Shown here one piece after another: positions 43,416-52,748 of a stretch of DNA of 64,000 nt. The position numbers and the translations under genes are program-made. Every line of letters starts with the position of its first letter. The stretch's first letter is position 1. This DNA is from Subtercola vilae (GTDB lineage Bacteria > Actinomycetota > Actinomycetes > Actinomycetales > Microbacteriaceae): positions 34,307 to 98,306 of the forward strand of contig NZ_QYRT01000013.1 in NCBI RefSeq assembly GCF_004923255.1. The letters run 5' to 3'. The notes beneath the pieces were generated by a model. The model made no database searches, had not been told where the DNA came from, and saw only the letters and a program-made list of their open reading frames with translations.

Positions 43416-44138
43416 TCAGCCGTTGAACGGCGGGTGCGTTGCGATGAGCAGAATACCCACCCAGTGGCACGCGAACGCGATCAGCGTGAGCGCGTGGAAG
43501 ATCTCGTGAAACCCGAACACGCCGGGCCACGGGTTCGGCCGTTTCAGGCCGTAGATGACCGCGCCGATCGTGTAGCTCAGGCCGCCCACCAGCACCAGCG
43601 TCATCGTGGCCGCGTTCGCGTTGAAGATGTCGACGATGAACAGCAGCGCGGCGAGGCCCATCAGCACGTACAGCGGCACATAGAGCCAGCGTGGCGCGTC
43701 GATCCAGAACACTCTGAAACCAATTCCCAGCACGGCGGCCACCCACACCAGGATGAGCAGCAGTGTGCCCTTGCCGGGTGGCAGGGCCAGCACGGCAATG
43801 GGCGTGTAGGTGCCGGCGATCAGCAGAAAGATGTTGGCGTGGTCGATGCGCTTCAACAGCCGCTTGGTCGTCGGCTTCCAGTTGAAGCGGTGATAGAGCG
43901 CCGAATTGCCGAACAGCAACAGCGAGGTGAGAGCGAAGACCGCACTCGCCGCCTTCGCGGCCGGGCCCTCGGCGACGATGACGAGCACGATGCCCGCGGC
44001 GATGGCCACCGGAAACGTGCCGGCGTGAATCCACCCGCGCCAAGTGGGTTTGACCTCCAGCGGCGGGGCGCCCGTTGCCCCATTCGCATCGGCATCGGCC
44101 GCCTCGAACAACGGCAGGTGCGGGATGGGTTCAGGCAT
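43416..44138 (-). CDS. Hemolysin III family membrane protein (TrhA/YqfA-like)
   Basis: The 240-residue protein has seven membrane helices. The conserved family motifs are seen: FGNSALYHRFNW (the SxxYH motif), KRIDHANIFLLIAGTYTP and FGFHEIFHALTLIAFACHW, whose histidines probably bind zinc as in PAQR receptors. TrhA is linked to membrane energetics and lipid homeostasis rather than haemolysis. The ATG at 44138 gives the natural start; the much longer frame upstream is antisense to the prenyl synthase. It is divergent from the next gene by 69 bases. Confidence 0.9.
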   Translation of the reverse strand: MPEPIPHLPLFEAADADANGATGAPPLEVKPTWRGWIHAGTFPVAIAAGIVLVIVAEGPAAKAASAVFALTSLLLFGNSALYHRFNWKPTTKRLLKRIDHANIFLLIAGTYTPIAVLALPPGKGTLLLILVWVAAVLGIGFRVFWIDAPRWLYVPLYVLMGLAALLFIVDIFNANAATMTLVLVGGLSYTIGAVIYGLKRPNPWPGVFGFHEIFHALTLIAFACHWVGILLIATHPPFNG

Positions 44139-44207
44139 ACTCCCAGAGTACTGGGGCTCGCCTGCAGCCCGCTGGGAGTTTGCGCCAGCGACCGGTAGCG
44201 TAGGTGC

Positions 44208-44993
44208 GTGCGAAACAGGCAGGATTCCCCGGGGCGAGGGCTGCTCTACGGGCTGTACCAGAAACGCCTGCGCCGCGAACTCGACGAGGGCCAGTTGCCG
44301 CACCACGTCGCCATGATCATCGACGGAAATCGCCGGTGGGCCAAGCAGAACTTTCTCGAAACCGCCGCGCACGGCCATCGTGCCGGGGCGGCCAAGGTGG
44401 TCGAGTTTCTGCAGTGGTGCGAAGACCTGGGCATCTCCGTCGCGACGCTCTACCTGCTGTCGACAGACAACCTGAAGAGCCGCAGCGAAGAAGAACTCGT
44501 CGCTCTCATCGAGATCATCGCGCGGCTCGCCGAAGAACTCGCCAACGGGCGCAATTGGCGCATCAAACACGTCGGCAGCAACGAGGGCCTGCCCACGCGG
44601 CTGGTGGATGCCCTGGCCGCAGCCGAAGGGGCAACGGCAGGCAATACCGGCCTGCACGTCAATCTCGCGGTGGGGTACGGCGGCAGAACAGAGATCGCCG
44701 ATGCCGTGCTGAGCATCATCCGAAGTCACCAGGCGGCCGGGCACACGCTCGACGACCTCGCCGAGAACCTCGACGCTGCCCTCATCGGCGCCCACCTGTA
44801 CACCGGCGGCCAGCCCGACCCCGACCTCGTCATCCGCACCTCGGGCGAGCAGCGGCTGAGCGACTTCATGCTCTGGCAGAGCGCCCACAGTGAGTTCTAT
44901 TTCATGGAGGCGCTGGGGCCTGACATTCGCCAGGTCGACTTTCTGCGAGCCCTCCGCGACTACAGCCGACGGCACCGCCGCTTCGGCAGCTGA
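44208..44993 (+). CDS. Z-prenyl diphosphate synthase (Rv1086/UppS family)
   Basis: The 261-residue cis-prenyltransferase has the catalytic MIIDGNRRWAKQ (about residues 37-48), LYLLSTDNLKSRSEEEL, and the C-terminal DLVIRTSGEQRLSDFMLWQSAHSEFYF. It joins isopentenyl diphosphate to an allylic diphosphate in the Z configuration, on the way to decaprenyl or undecaprenyl phosphate carriers. Its position beside hemolysin III suggests, by synteny I recall with M. tuberculosis, the short-chain Z-farnesyl diphosphate synthase branch; the sequence alone does not settle chain length. GTG start; TAGCGT a few bases upstream may be a -10 of a leaderless message. Confidence 0.88.
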   Translation: MRNRQDSPGRGLLYGLYQKRLRRELDEGQLPHHVAMIIDGNRRWAKQNFLETAAHGHRAGAAKVVEFLQWCEDLGISVATLYLLSTDNLKSRSEEELVALIEIIARLAEELANGRNWRIKHVGSNEGLPTRLVDALAAAEGATAGNTGLHVNLAVGYGGRTEIADAVLSIIRSHQAAGHTLDDLAENLDAALIGAHLYTGGQPDPDLVIRTSGEQRLSDFMLWQSAHSEFYFMEALGPDIRQVDFLRALRDYSRRHRRFGS

Positions 44994-45004
44994 CGGCCTC
45001 TCTA

Positions 45005-45021
45005 ACCCTCCACCTGAGGGT
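45005..45021 (+). terminator. Hairpin after the Z-prenyl synthase gene
   Basis: ACCCTC (45005-45010) pairs with GAGGGT (45016-45021) across five bases, 12 bases after the stop at 44993. No T-run follows, so termination would be weak or Rho-dependent. Confidence 0.35.
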
Positions 45022-45111
45022 GAATCGCGTAACGCAATGTTAACCTTCCTGAAGATGCAAGGGTGGCGTGTCGATTCGCCAGAGCGGCGCTGACGGTCGT
45101 AGCTTGAAGCC

Positions 45112-45243
45112 ATCAGGTATGGCACCTGATCGAAGCGGCCACATACGTACGTTTCGATACCGACTCGGTCTTGAAAGAGACTGAAGGGCCGCTTCGCCGG
45201 AGAAATCCGGGCGCGAGCTTCGCCGCCCGGGGTTGGAGTACTT
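45112..45243 (+). promoter_or_regulatory. Structured 5' leader before phoH2
   Basis: Several inverted repeats follow one another: ATCAGGT/ACCTGAT (45112-45118 with 45124-45130), a perfect 10-bp long-range pair CGAAGCGGCC/GGCCGCTTCG (45131-45140 with 45187-45196) that encloses smaller hairpins such as GTCT/AGAC, then CCGG/CCGG and CCGGGCG/CGCCCGG just before the GGAG ribosome site. No protein frame is convincing here. It could be a cis-regulatory RNA; I do not recognise a known riboswitch. Confidence 0.5.
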
Positions 45244-46584
45244 GTGCCCGATCAGAAAACTCAAAAGTCCGTCACGACCAGCACCGCCCAAACCGAGCGT
45301 ACCTACGTGTTAGATACCTCGGTTTTGCTGTCTGACCCCAAGGCCATCTTTCGGTTCGCCGAGCATCCGGTGGTTTTGCCTGTCGTGGTCATCTCTGAAC
45401 TCGAAGCGAAACGCAACGACCCGGAGATCGGATATTTTGCCCGGCAGGCCCTCCGTAACCTAGATGAATTGCGGGTACTGCACGAGCGCCTCGACTTTCC
45501 CATCTCGGTGGGTGACGCTGGCGGCAGCCTGCGGGTCGAGCTGAACCACTCGAACATGTCGGTGCTGCCATCGGGTCTGCAGCTGCACGACAATGACTCG
45601 CGCATCCTCGCTGTGGCCATGAACCTCTCGAACGACGGGCTCAACGTCACCGTAGTCTCGAAAGACCTGCCGCTGCGGGTCAAGGCCGCCTCGATCGGGC
45701 TGGCAGCCGAAGAGTACCGGGCAGAACTCGCCGTCGACTCCGGATGGACGGGGCTCGATGACATCACGCTGAGTGCCTCTGACATGTCGAAGCTGTGGGA
45801 TCAGGAAGAGCTCGAAACCCCGCTGGTGGAGAAGATGCCGATCAACACCGGCCTGGTGATCCACTCGGATCGCGGTTCGGCACTCGGGCGGGTCAATGGC
45901 AAGAACACGTTTCAGCTGGTGCGCGGAGACCGCGACGTCTTCGGGCTGCACGGCCGCTCTGCCGAGCAGCGCATCGCGATCGACATGCTGCTCGACCAAG
46001 AGGTCGGCATCATCTCGCTGGGGGGTCGAGCCGGTACAGGGAAGTCTGCTCTGGCCCTGTGTGCGGGGCTCGAAGCCGTGCTCGAGAAGCAACAGCACAA
46101 GAAGATTATGGTGTTCAGGCCGCTGTACGCAGTAGGTGGCCAGGAGCTCGGTTTTCTGCCGGGCGACGCGTCGGAAAAGATGAACCCGTGGGCGCAGGCG
46201 GTGTTCGACACGCTCGGCTCTCTGGTGTCGCAGAACGTGCTCGACGAAGTAGTGGAGCGCGGCATTCTCGAGGTGTTGCCGCTCACCCACATTCGTGGCC
46301 GGTCGCTGCATGATGCATTTGTGATCGTCGATGAGGCGCAGTCGCTCGAACGCAACGTTCTGCTCACCGTACTGTCGCGCATCGGGCAGAACTCGCGCGT
46401 CATTCTGACGCACGACGTGGCGCAGCGCGACAATCTGCGCGTCGGCCGGCACGACGGCGTCGCGTCGGTCATCGAGACGCTGAAGGGTCACCCGTTGTTC
46501 GGGCACATCACCCTGACCCGTTCGGAGCGCTCGGCCATCGCGGCGCTCGTCACCGAGATGCTTGAGTCGAACGAGCTCGCCTAG
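45244..46584 (+). CDS. phoH2: PhoH2: PIN-PhoH ribonuclease/ATPase
   Basis: The 446-residue protein joins an N-terminal PIN domain (acidic residues in [20 protein letters not shown] and [19 protein letters not shown]) to a C-terminal PhoH ATPase with Walker [14 protein letters not shown] (about residue 262) and Walker [14 protein letters not shown]. Known PhoH2 proteins unwind and cut RNA, and in mycobacteria belong to a toxin-antitoxin-like system with a small upstream partner. No good small upstream ORF is seen here, only a structured leader. The GTG start has GGAG 5 bases upstream. Confidence 0.93.
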   Translation: MPDQKTQKSVTTSTAQTERTYVLDTSVLLSDPKAIFRFAEHPVVLPVVVISELEAKRNDPEIGYFARQALRNLDELRVLHERLDFPISVGDAGGSLRVELNHSNMSVLPSGLQLHDNDSRILAVAMNLSNDGLNVTVVSKDLPLRVKAASIGLAAEEYRAELAVDSGWTGLDDITLSASDMSKLWDQEELETPLVEKMPINTGLVIHSDRGSALGRVNGKNTFQLVRGDRDVFGLHGRSAEQRIAIDMLLDQEVGIISLGGRAGTGKSALALCAGLEAVLEKQQHKKIMVFRPLYAVGGQELGFLPGDASEKMNPWAQAVFDTLGSLVSQNVLDEVVERGILEVLPLTHIRGRSLHDAFVIVDEAQSLERNVLLTVLSRIGQNSRVILTHDVAQRDNLRVGRHDGVASVIETLKGHPLFGHITLTRSERSAIAALVTEMLESNELA

Positions 46585-46620
46585 CGGCTGCGCCTGGCGA
46601 ATGGGCTTGGCGCCGCGCTG

Positions 46621-46665
46621 AGACGGCCACCGGGGGGCACGATCGCCGCCCCCTCGTGGCCGTCT
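46621..46665 (+). terminator. Terminator-like hairpin after phoH2
   Basis: AGACGGCCAC (46621-46630) pairs with GTGGCCGTCT (46656-46665), with an inner GGGGGC/GCCCCC pair. It is followed by TGTGCG rather than a clean T-run. It sits 37 bases after the phoH2 stop. Confidence 0.65.
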
Positions 46666-46724
46666 TGTGCGCGGGCTGTGGATAACTTCTGCGCGGCGTG
46701 GGGCAGGGTGGCTACAGTCGCCGC

Positions 46725-47288
46725 ATGGAGAAGGCAGCGTGTTGGATGGCGGGCGCTGTGGTGGCCCTGGTAGTGGTGCTGCGCCCAGGTGAGGCGTGGG
46801 CGGCAGCCGGGTCGGGCGCGGTGGCGCTGGCGGCACCGCTGCTGGCGGCGGCTGTAATGGCGGTTGTGACGCCGCCGCTTGTCGCGGCTGACCTGGCGTG
46901 GCGACGGTTGCCGAATGGCATGATCGCGGTCGGGTTCGCAGCGCTCACGGTTTCGGCAGCGCTCGGCCCCCGGATGCCCGCTGTGCTGCTGGCCGCGACG
47001 GGCAGCTTTGCGCTGTTCGCGTTGCTCAGGGCCACCGGGGTGGTCGGTATGGGTGACGTGAAGCTTGCCGCTCTGCTTTCTGGAACGCTGGCCACGGCCG
47101 ATCGCGGCCCGACGGCTCTCGTGGCCGCGATGGCGGGCGCTCTGGTGATGGCGGTAGCGGCCGGGGGAGTGCTGGCGCTCGGCCAGGCTGCCCGGGCACG
47201 GGTGACGAACAGAGCGGGGCCGAAGACGATTGCCTTCGGCCCCGCTCTGTTGTTCGGGTTCTGGGTGGCCTACGCCGCACTCACCTGA
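46725..47288 (+). CDS. A24 prepilin peptidase-like protein
   Basis: The 187-residue protein has about five to six membrane helices and the aspartyl protease motifs of type IV prepilin peptidases: the first Asp in VAADLAWRRLPNG and GMGDVKLAALL near residue 115. The extra N-terminal methylase domain of PilD is absent, as in TadV/FlaK-type enzymes. There are no pilin or secretion genes nearby, so its substrate gene must be elsewhere. The ATG at 46725 begins the hydrophobic protein; a longer frame adds a basic stretch in the intergenic hairpin region. Confidence 0.85.
   Translation: MEKAACWMAGAVVALVVVLRPGEAWAAAGSGAVALAAPLLAAAVMAVVTPPLVAADLAWRRLPNGMIAVGFAALTVSAALGPRMPAVLLAATGSFALFALLRATGVVGMGDVKLAALLSGTLATADRGPTALVAAMAGALVMAVAAGGVLALGQAARARVTNRAGPKTIAFGPALLFGFWVAYAALT
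47208..47251. repeat. Perfect 18-bp inverted repeat inside the prepilin peptidase gene
   Basis: Bases 47208-47225 are the exact reverse complement of 47234-47251 with an 8-base loop. The repeat encodes NRAGPK and FGPALL in the last 27 codons. On RNA it would make a very stable hairpin within the coding region, like a terminator without a T-run. Confidence 0.9.
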
Positions 47289-47342
47289 TGAATACCCTCT
47301 CGACGGTTGCCGGTCGCGCGGCGGGTGTGCCGGCGGCGCAGG

Positions 47343-48794
47343 TCAGGCCTGGGGCGGCCTCGTCATCGAGAGCACGTCGAGCGCGGTGTCGAGCTGCTCG
47401 AGGGTGAGCTCGCCGCGTTCGACGAACCCGAGCTCGATGACAGCGTCGCGCACGGTGAGGCTCTTCGCCACCGAGTGCTTCACGATCTTCGCCGCAGCCT
47501 CGTAGCCGATGATGCGGTTCAGCGGGGTGACGATCGACGGTGACGACTCGGCCAGCGCTCGGGCGCGTTCGAGGTTGGCCTCGAGCCCGTCGATGGTCTT
47601 GTCTGCCAGTAGTACAGACGAGGTTGACAGCAGGCGGATCGACTCGAGCAGCGCTGTGCCCATGACGGGAATGGCCACGTTCAGCTCGAACGAACCCGAC
47701 GCACCAGACCACGCGATCGAGGCGTCGTTGCCGATGACACGCGAGCACACCTGCAGCACCGCTTCGGGAATCACGGGGTTGACCTTGCCGGGCATGATCG
47801 ACGAACCGGGCTGTAAGTCGGGGATGTGCAGTTCGCCGAGACCGGTGTTCGGGCCAGAGCCCATCCAGCGCAGGTCGTTGCAGATCTTGGTGAGGCTCAC
47901 CGCGAGCACCCGCAGGGCTCCGGATGCCTCGACGAGCGAATCGCGCGCACCCTGCGCCTCGAAGTGATTGCGAGCCTCGGTGATGGGCAGCTTGGTCTCT
48001 TCGGCGAGTAGCTGAATGACGAGCTGCGAGAAGCCGGCGGGGGTGTTGATTCCCGTGCCCACCGCTGTTCCGCCGAGGGGAACCTCCGCGACGTGCTTGA
48101 GCGTGCCTTCGACGCGCTCGATGCCGAGACGGATCTGGGCGGCGTAGCCGCCGAACTCCTGGCCGAGGGTGACGGGCGTCGCATCCATGAGGTGGGTGCG
48201 CCCCGACTTGACGGCGGTCTTCCACAGTTCGGCCTTGACCTCGAGCGACTCGGCGAGGTGCCCGAGCGAGGGAATGAGGTCGTGGATGAGGGCCTGGGTC
48301 ACGGCGACGTGAACCGAGGTGGGAAACACGTCGTTGGACGACTGCGACGCGTTGACGTGGTCGTTCGGGTGCACCTTCGAACCGAGACGGGCGGTGGCGA
48401 GCGAGGCCAGCACCTCGTTCATGTTCATGTTCGTCGAGGTGCCGCTGCCGGTCTGGTAGATGTCGATGGGGAACTGGTCGCCGTAGCCACCAGCGATGAC
48501 GTCGTCGGCGGCCGCTGCGATGGCCGCGGAGATGGCTTCGTCGAGCACGCCGAGCCGGGCGTTGGCAAGGGCCGCCGCCTTCTTGATGCGCGCGAGCGCT
48601 GCGATCTGGGCCGATTCAAGAACGTCGCCCGAGACCGGGAAGTTTTCGACGGCACGCTGTGTCTGTGCGCCGTACAAGGCGTTCACCGGTACACGCACCT
48701 CGCCCATGGTGTCGTGCTCGATGCGGTACTCGGCATTGCTCTCGATGCTGGGCGGCGTGCTGCTGGGCGTGCCGTTGGGGGAGTTCTCCACCAC
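47343..48794 (-). CDS. fumC: Class II fumarate hydratase
   Basis: The 483-residue enzyme interconverts fumarate and malate in the citric acid cycle. Family signatures are [46 protein letters not shown] and the fumarase/aspartase box [11 protein letters not shown]. The first 20 residues ([16 protein letters not shown]) are a polar extension. It is the last gene of a minus-strand run with carbonic anhydrase, DUF4245, xseB and xseA. Confidence 0.94.
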   Translation of the reverse strand: MVENSPNGTPSSTPPSIESNAEYRIEHDTMGEVRVPVNALYGAQTQRAVENFPVSGDVLESAQIAALARIKKAAALANARLGVLDEAISAAIAAAADDVIAGGYGDQFPIDIYQTGSGTSTNMNMNEVLASLATARLGSKVHPNDHVNASQSSNDVFPTSVHVAVTQALIHDLIPSLGHLAESLEVKAELWKTAVKSGRTHLMDATPVTLGQEFGGYAAQIRLGIERVEGTLKHVAEVPLGGTAVGTGINTPAGFSQLVIQLLAEETKLPITEARNHFEAQGARDSLVEASGALRVLAVSLTKICNDLRWMGSGPNTGLGELHIPDLQPGSSIMPGKVNPVIPEAVLQVCSRVIGNDASIAWSGASGSFELNVAIPVMGTALLESIRLLSTSSVLLADKTIDGLEANLERARALAESSPSIVTPLNRIIGYEAAAKIVKHSVAKSLTVRDAVIELGFVERGELTLEQLDTALDVLSMTRPPQA

Positions 48795-48812
48795 TTCGTG
48801 GTTTTCCTTTCG

Positions 48813-49451
48813 TTAGATGTTGCCGACAACAAGGTCGGGCGTGGCCCGACCCTCTGACAACCGGTAGTTGGCGCCGACGATGGCGAGGCGCCCTTCAGCG
48901 ATGGCCTCTGAGATCAACTCGGAGGTCTCGAGCAGTTCGGCGACGGTGTCTTCGAGGTGGTACCTGCCCACCACGCTCGGGTCGATGGGGCCGTCGCTCT
49001 CCTGGGAGACACGGCGCACCGACGGAACGATCTTGTCGATGAGGTTCGCGATGTGCGGCGGCAGGGAGGCCACCGACGGATCGACCGAGTCGACGGCGGC
49101 CTGAACGGCGCCGCACGCATCGTGCCCGAGTACAACGATGAGCTTCACACCGAGAACGCTCACCGCGTACTCGAGGCTGCCGACGACCGATTCGGAGATG
49201 ACCTGACCCGCGTTTCGCACAACGAATAGGTCGCCGAGCCCCTTGTCGAAGATGATCTCGGCGGCGAGTCGCGAGTCGCTGCAGCCGAAGAGGGCGGCGC
49301 GCGGCGTCTGGCGTTCGGCCAGCTGGTGACGCCGGTCGACGTCTTGCCGAGGATGCTGTGGCGTGCCGGCGATGAAGCGCTCGTTGCCTCGCATCATTTC
49401 GGCCCACACCTTGGCCGGTGTTGCTGGCTCTGTGGCGTCGAAGGCGCTCAT
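48813..49451 (-). CDS. Beta-class carbonic anhydrase
   Basis: The 212-residue protein has the zinc ligands and active-site pair of beta carbonic anhydrases: CSDSR (about residue 57) and HDACG (about residue 110), with ARETPRAALFGCSDSR-like lead and VVRNAGQVI. It hydrates carbon dioxide to bicarbonate in the cytoplasm for carboxylation and pH balance. The ATG overlaps the DUF4245 stop by 4 bases and fumC starts 18 bases after it. It appears to be an insertion in the usual DUF4245-fumC order. Confidence 0.93.
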   Translation of the reverse strand: MSAFDATEPATPAKVWAEMMRGNERFIAGTPQHPRQDVDRRHQLAERQTPRAALFGCSDSRLAAEIIFDKGLGDLFVVRNAGQVISESVVGSLEYAVSVLGVKLIVVLGHDACGAVQAAVDSVDPSVASLPPHIANLIDKIVPSVRRVSQESDGPIDPSVVGRYHLEDTVAELLETSELISEAIAEGRLAIVGANYRLSEGRATPDLVVGNI

Positions 49452-50110
49452 TTGGCGACCATCGCCGTCGCGGGTTGTGCCTCGACGTTCGCAGCGAGGG
49501 CTGTCGCAACGGTTCTGAAGTCGCCGTCGCTGGCGTTGCCGAACAGCACGTAGGTGCTCGCGCCCGACTGCGTGGTGAGTGCGTAATTCACGTTGCCTAC
49601 ATCTCTGGTAGCGGTGCGGTTGTCATAGATGGTCCACTGCACGCCGGCAATGGTGGTCGTGCCCGACGCGATGGTGTTGTGCACCTGATCGGCGAGCCAG
49701 TTGTCAGTGCCGTTGACACCCTGGCTCAGCCCGAGAAAGGTGTTCACCGGGGTGATGAGGCCGATGTACCAGGCCGGGGTCTTGTCGATGCCGGTGCGAA
49801 TCTCGGCGGCGTTCGCGCTCCAGTTCGAGGGCAGGTCGGGCACGGCGAGTGGAACGGGCAGCGCAGCCTGGGCACTCGTGGCCACCGAGCGGTAGTCGAC
49901 GGAGGCCAGCTGCGAGGAGTCGTTGCGCGGCACCAGCAGCACGATGACGATCACCACGCCCACGCAGACGATGAGCGAGAGCCAGAGATTGTTGATGGTC
50001 TTGTTCGCCCGGTACTTGCGAGACTGTTCGGCCTTGCGGGCGGCCGTCTCTTCATAGGTCTCGGGGCGGCCGAGCTCGGCGACGACCCGGGGTGCCTTCT
50101 GTGCGCTCAC
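49448..50110 (-). CDS. DUF4245 membrane-anchored protein
   Basis: The 220-residue protein has a basic N-terminus, one membrane helix (NLWLSLIVCVGVVIVIVLLV) and an outer domain of about 150 residues (VPLAVPDLPSNWSANAAEIRTG, TNTFLGLSQG-like, GASTYVLFGNASDGDF). DUF4245 is a conserved actinobacterial family, recalled next to xseAB and fumC/glpX in mycobacteria (Rv1100). Function is unknown. It lies 11 bases after xseB. Confidence 0.88.
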   Translation of the reverse strand: MSAQKAPRVVAELGRPETYEETAARKAEQSRKYRANKTINNLWLSLIVCVGVVIVIVLLVPRNDSSQLASVDYRSVATSAQAALPVPLAVPDLPSNWSANAAEIRTGIDKTPAWYIGLITPVNTFLGLSQGVNGTDNWLADQVHNTIASGTTTIAGVQWTIYDNRTATRDVGNVNYALTTQSGASTYVLFGNASDGDFRTVATALAANVEAQPATAMVAK

Positions 50111-50121
50111 GACCGGCGCAC

Positions 50122-50358
50122 CTACTCCGAGGCCTGGGCCGCGCGCGCAGCATCAAGCCGCGTCTTTGCGCCGATGAGCCATTCTTCGCACCGGCCGGCC
50201 AACGCCTCGCCCCGCTCCCACAGTTCGAGCGACTGCTCGAGGGTGGATGCGCCCCGCTCGAGTTCACTCACGACGCGTACCAACTCGTCGCGGGCCTCTT
50301 CGTAGCTGAGGGCGCTCACGTCGAGGCGGGCATCGCCTGAAACAGGGGTCTGTGGCAT
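50122..50358 (-). CDS. xseB: Exodeoxyribonuclease VII small subunit
   Basis: The 78-residue helical protein ([45 protein letters not shown] split by length) has the standard XseB pattern. With XseA it forms the nuclease that degrades single-stranded DNA to acid-soluble oligonucleotides. It starts with ATG 9 bases after the xseA stop. Confidence 0.95.
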   Translation of the reverse strand: MPQTPVSGDARLDVSALSYEEARDELVRVVSELERGASTLEQSLELWERGEALAGRCEEWLIGAKTRLDAARAAQASE

Positions 50359-50367
50359 GACTCAATC

Positions 50368-51612
50368 CTAATCGCGGGTGGTGGAGGTGACCTCACCCAG
50401 CGAGCGAGCCTGTACAGAACCGCTGGCAAGAGTGATTGTGAGCGAGGAGTCTCGCGGTGCATCCGGAGCCCGGCGCACGATGTGCCGGCCGTCGACCTGC
50501 ACGATGGCGTACCCGCGGTCGAGCGTGCTCTGGGGTGAGAGCGCGCGAAGCCGAGCAGACAGTTCGCTGGTCGACGTTGACGCACGTTCGAGCGTACGGT
50601 GCATGAGCTCGACCCCGCGCGACACGTAACGGGTGAGTTCTTCGGCCCGCGAGTCGACGATGTAGGCGGGGTTCAGCATCACTGGGCGCGAGCGCACCTG
50701 TTCGATGCGGTCGATCTCACCGCGCACGAACGCGGTCACCCTCAAGCTGAGGCGGGCACGGGCCTGTTCGACTTTGTTCAACTCTTCTGAAACGTCGGGC
50801 ACGACCCGTTTCGCGGCGTCGGTGGGAGTGGATGCCCGAAGGTCGGCCACCTCGTCGAGAAGTGGCCGGTCGGCCTCGTGCCCGATGGCGCTCACCAGCG
50901 GGGTGGCGCACGCCGCCGCCGCTCGCAGCACCCCCTCGTCACTGAAGCCGAGCAGGTTCTGAAAGTCGCCGCCGCCACGGGCCACGATGATGACGTCGAC
51001 CTCGGCATCGGCGTCGAGCTGCTGCAGCGCCGAGATGACCTCGCGCGGCACCCGGTCGCCCTGCACGGCCGCGTGCACGACACGAAACTTCACCGACGGC
51101 CAGCGCAGCTGGGCATTTCGCAGCACGTCTTTCTCGGCGTCGCTGTCTTTGCCCGTGATGAGCCCGATGCAGCCCGGTAGAAACGGCAGCCGCTTCTTGC
51201 GAGACGCGTCGAACAGCCCCTCGCTCGCCAGTTGTTGTTTCAGGCGTTCGAGACGTTCGAGCAGGTCGCCGAGGCCGATGTGGCGCATCTCGAACACCTG
51301 CATGGTGAGCGTGCCGCCCTTCAGCCAGTAGTTCGGCTTCACCAGCGCGATGACCCGGTCGCCCTGTTTCAGGTCAGCCGGGATCTTGCCGCGCACCGAC
51401 GACCAGATGTTGAAGCCCACCGTGACATCGTCGGTGGTGTCTTTCAGCTTGCCGTAGACATTGCCGCCGCTGACGCCCCACTGGGTGATCTCGCCCTCGA
51501 CCCATGCCGTACCGAGCCGGTCGATGTAGGCCTTGATCTTGCTCGAGAACAGCGAGACCGGCCAGGGGCTCTCGAATGTGGGTGCGCCGGGAACGTCATT
51601 CGTGTCGGCCAT
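50368..51612 (-). CDS. xseA: Exodeoxyribonuclease VII large subunit
   Basis: The 414-residue catalytic subunit has the N-terminal OB-fold (VEGEITQWGVSGGNVYGKLKD) and the nuclease core with ITGKDSDAEKDVLRNAQLRWP, IIVARGGGDFQNLLGFSDE and SAIGHEADRPLLDEVADLRASTPTDAA, read in pieces. It digests single-stranded DNA from both ends with XseB. The ATG at 51612 has AGGAGG 6 bases upstream; it is divergent from ispH with only 30 bases between starts. Confidence 0.95.
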   Translation of the reverse strand: MADTNDVPGAPTFESPWPVSLFSSKIKAYIDRLGTAWVEGEITQWGVSGGNVYGKLKDTTDDVTVGFNIWSSVRGKIPADLKQGDRVIALVKPNYWLKGGTLTMQVFEMRHIGLGDLLERLERLKQQLASEGLFDASRKKRLPFLPGCIGLITGKDSDAEKDVLRNAQLRWPSVKFRVVHAAVQGDRVPREVISALQQLDADAEVDVIIVARGGGDFQNLLGFSDEGVLRAAAACATPLVSAIGHEADRPLLDEVADLRASTPTDAAKRVVPDVSEELNKVEQARARLSLRVTAFVRGEIDRIEQVRSRPVMLNPAYIVDSRAEELTRYVSRGVELMHRTLERASTSTSELSARLRALSPQSTLDRGYAIVQVDGRHIVRRAPDAPRDSSLTITLASGSVQARSLGEVTSTTRD

Positions 51613-51630
51613 GCGCGTACCTCCTGCACG

Positions 51631-51642
51631 TAGAATTGGCAC
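51631..51642 (+). promoter_or_regulatory. -10 box of a probable leaderless ispH transcript
   Basis: TAGAAT at 51631-51636 is followed by six bases and then the GTG of ispH. There is no ribosome site, and the xseA start is only 30 bases away, so transcription probably begins at or next to the start codon. No clear -35 is seen. Confidence 0.5.
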
Positions 51643-52704
51643 GTGAGTAACGCAACCATCAGCCTGCCAATGCCGAGAATTCCCGGCGTACGCAACAGGC
51701 TAAAGGATACCCCTGTCAGTGGCCCCAAACGGGTTCTGCTGGCCGCCCCCCGCGGGTACTGTGCAGGAGTAGACCGGGCGGTGGTCGCCGTTGAGAAGGC
51801 GCTCGAGCGGTACGGCGCGCCGGTTTACGTTCGTAAGCAGATCGTGCACAACATCCACGTGGTGAGCACTCTCGAGAAGCTGGGAGCCATCTTCGTCGAC
51901 GAGGTCGATGAGGTTCCGCCGGGCTCGCACGTCGTCTTCAGCGCCCACGGAGTGTCGCCTGCCGTCGTGCAGGGGGCCGTAGACCGGGGCCTGCAGGCCA
52001 TCGACGCCACCTGCCCGCTGGTCACCAAGGTTCACCGTGAGGCCGTGCGCTTCGCCCGCGACGACTTCGAGATTCTGCTCATCGGCCACGCCGGCCACGA
52101 AGAGGTCGAGGGCACCGCCGGAGAGGCGCCCGAGCACACCACGCTCGTCGGCAGCCCCGACGAAGCCGACACCATTGTCGTTCGCGACCCCGACCGTGTC
52201 GTCTGGCTGTCGCAGACCACGCTGAGCGTCGACGAGACCATGGAGACGGTTCGGCGCCTGCGCGCCCGTTTTCCCAACCTGCAAGACCCGCCGAGTGACG
52301 ACATCTGCTACGCCACGCAGAACCGCCAGGTGGCCATCAAGAAGGTCGCCGCCGGCAGTGATCTCGTCATCGTTGTCGGTTCGGCCAACTCGTCGAACTC
52401 TGTGCGGCTCGTCGAAGTCGCGCTCGAGTACGGGGCGAAGGCCGCCTACCGCGTCGACTATGCGCACGAGGTCAAGCAGGAGTGGCTCGACGGTGTGAAC
52501 ACGGTCGGGGTCACGTCAGGGGCATCCGTACCCGAGGTTCTCGTGCAAGAACTGCTCGACGACCTGGCAGGTGCCGGCTACGGCGACATCGAGACCGTTC
52601 AGACGGCAGAAGAAGACCTGATCTTCTCGCTACCGAAAGAGCTGCGGCACGATGCGAGCGGCAATACCGATTCACGTGCCATCGGCGGGCGCACCCGCCC
52701 CTGA
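51643..52704 (+). CDS. ispH: 4-hydroxy-3-methylbut-2-enyl diphosphate reductase
   Basis: The 353-residue iron-sulfur enzyme makes isopentenyl and dimethylallyl diphosphate in the last step of the MEP pathway. Cluster cysteines are in [24 protein letters not shown] and [11 protein letters not shown]; catalytic histidines and glutamate are in [15 protein letters not shown] and [12 protein letters not shown] tail of about 30 residues after [12 protein letters not shown] is unconserved. The first 27 residues before [13 protein letters not shown] are also extra. It supplies precursors for the Z-prenyl synthase in this window. Confidence 0.95.
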   Translation: MSNATISLPMPRIPGVRNRLKDTPVSGPKRVLLAAPRGYCAGVDRAVVAVEKALERYGAPVYVRKQIVHNIHVVSTLEKLGAIFVDEVDEVPPGSHVVFSAHGVSPAVVQGAVDRGLQAIDATCPLVTKVHREAVRFARDDFEILLIGHAGHEEVEGTAGEAPEHTTLVGSPDEADTIVVRDPDRVVWLSQTTLSVDETMETVRRLRARFPNLQDPPSDDICYATQNRQVAIKKVAAGSDLVIVVGSANSSNSVRLVEVALEYGAKAAYRVDYAHEVKQEWLDGVNTVGVTSGASVPEVLVQELLDDLAGAGYGDIETVQTAEEDLIFSLPKELRHDASGNTDSRAIGGRTRP

Positions 52705-52748
52705 CGGTTCGCTCTCGCTAGGGTGGGCTGCAAAGAGGAGGGATCCCA

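Noticed and set aside
43416..45125. A 569-residue frame covering hemolysin III and more
   Set aside because: The upstream 329 residues are antisense to the Z-prenyl synthase; the real gene starts at 44138.
45112..45243. A known riboswitch such as the c-di-AMP type before phoH2
   Set aside because: The conserved sequence blocks of that class are not visible; only generic stems are seen.
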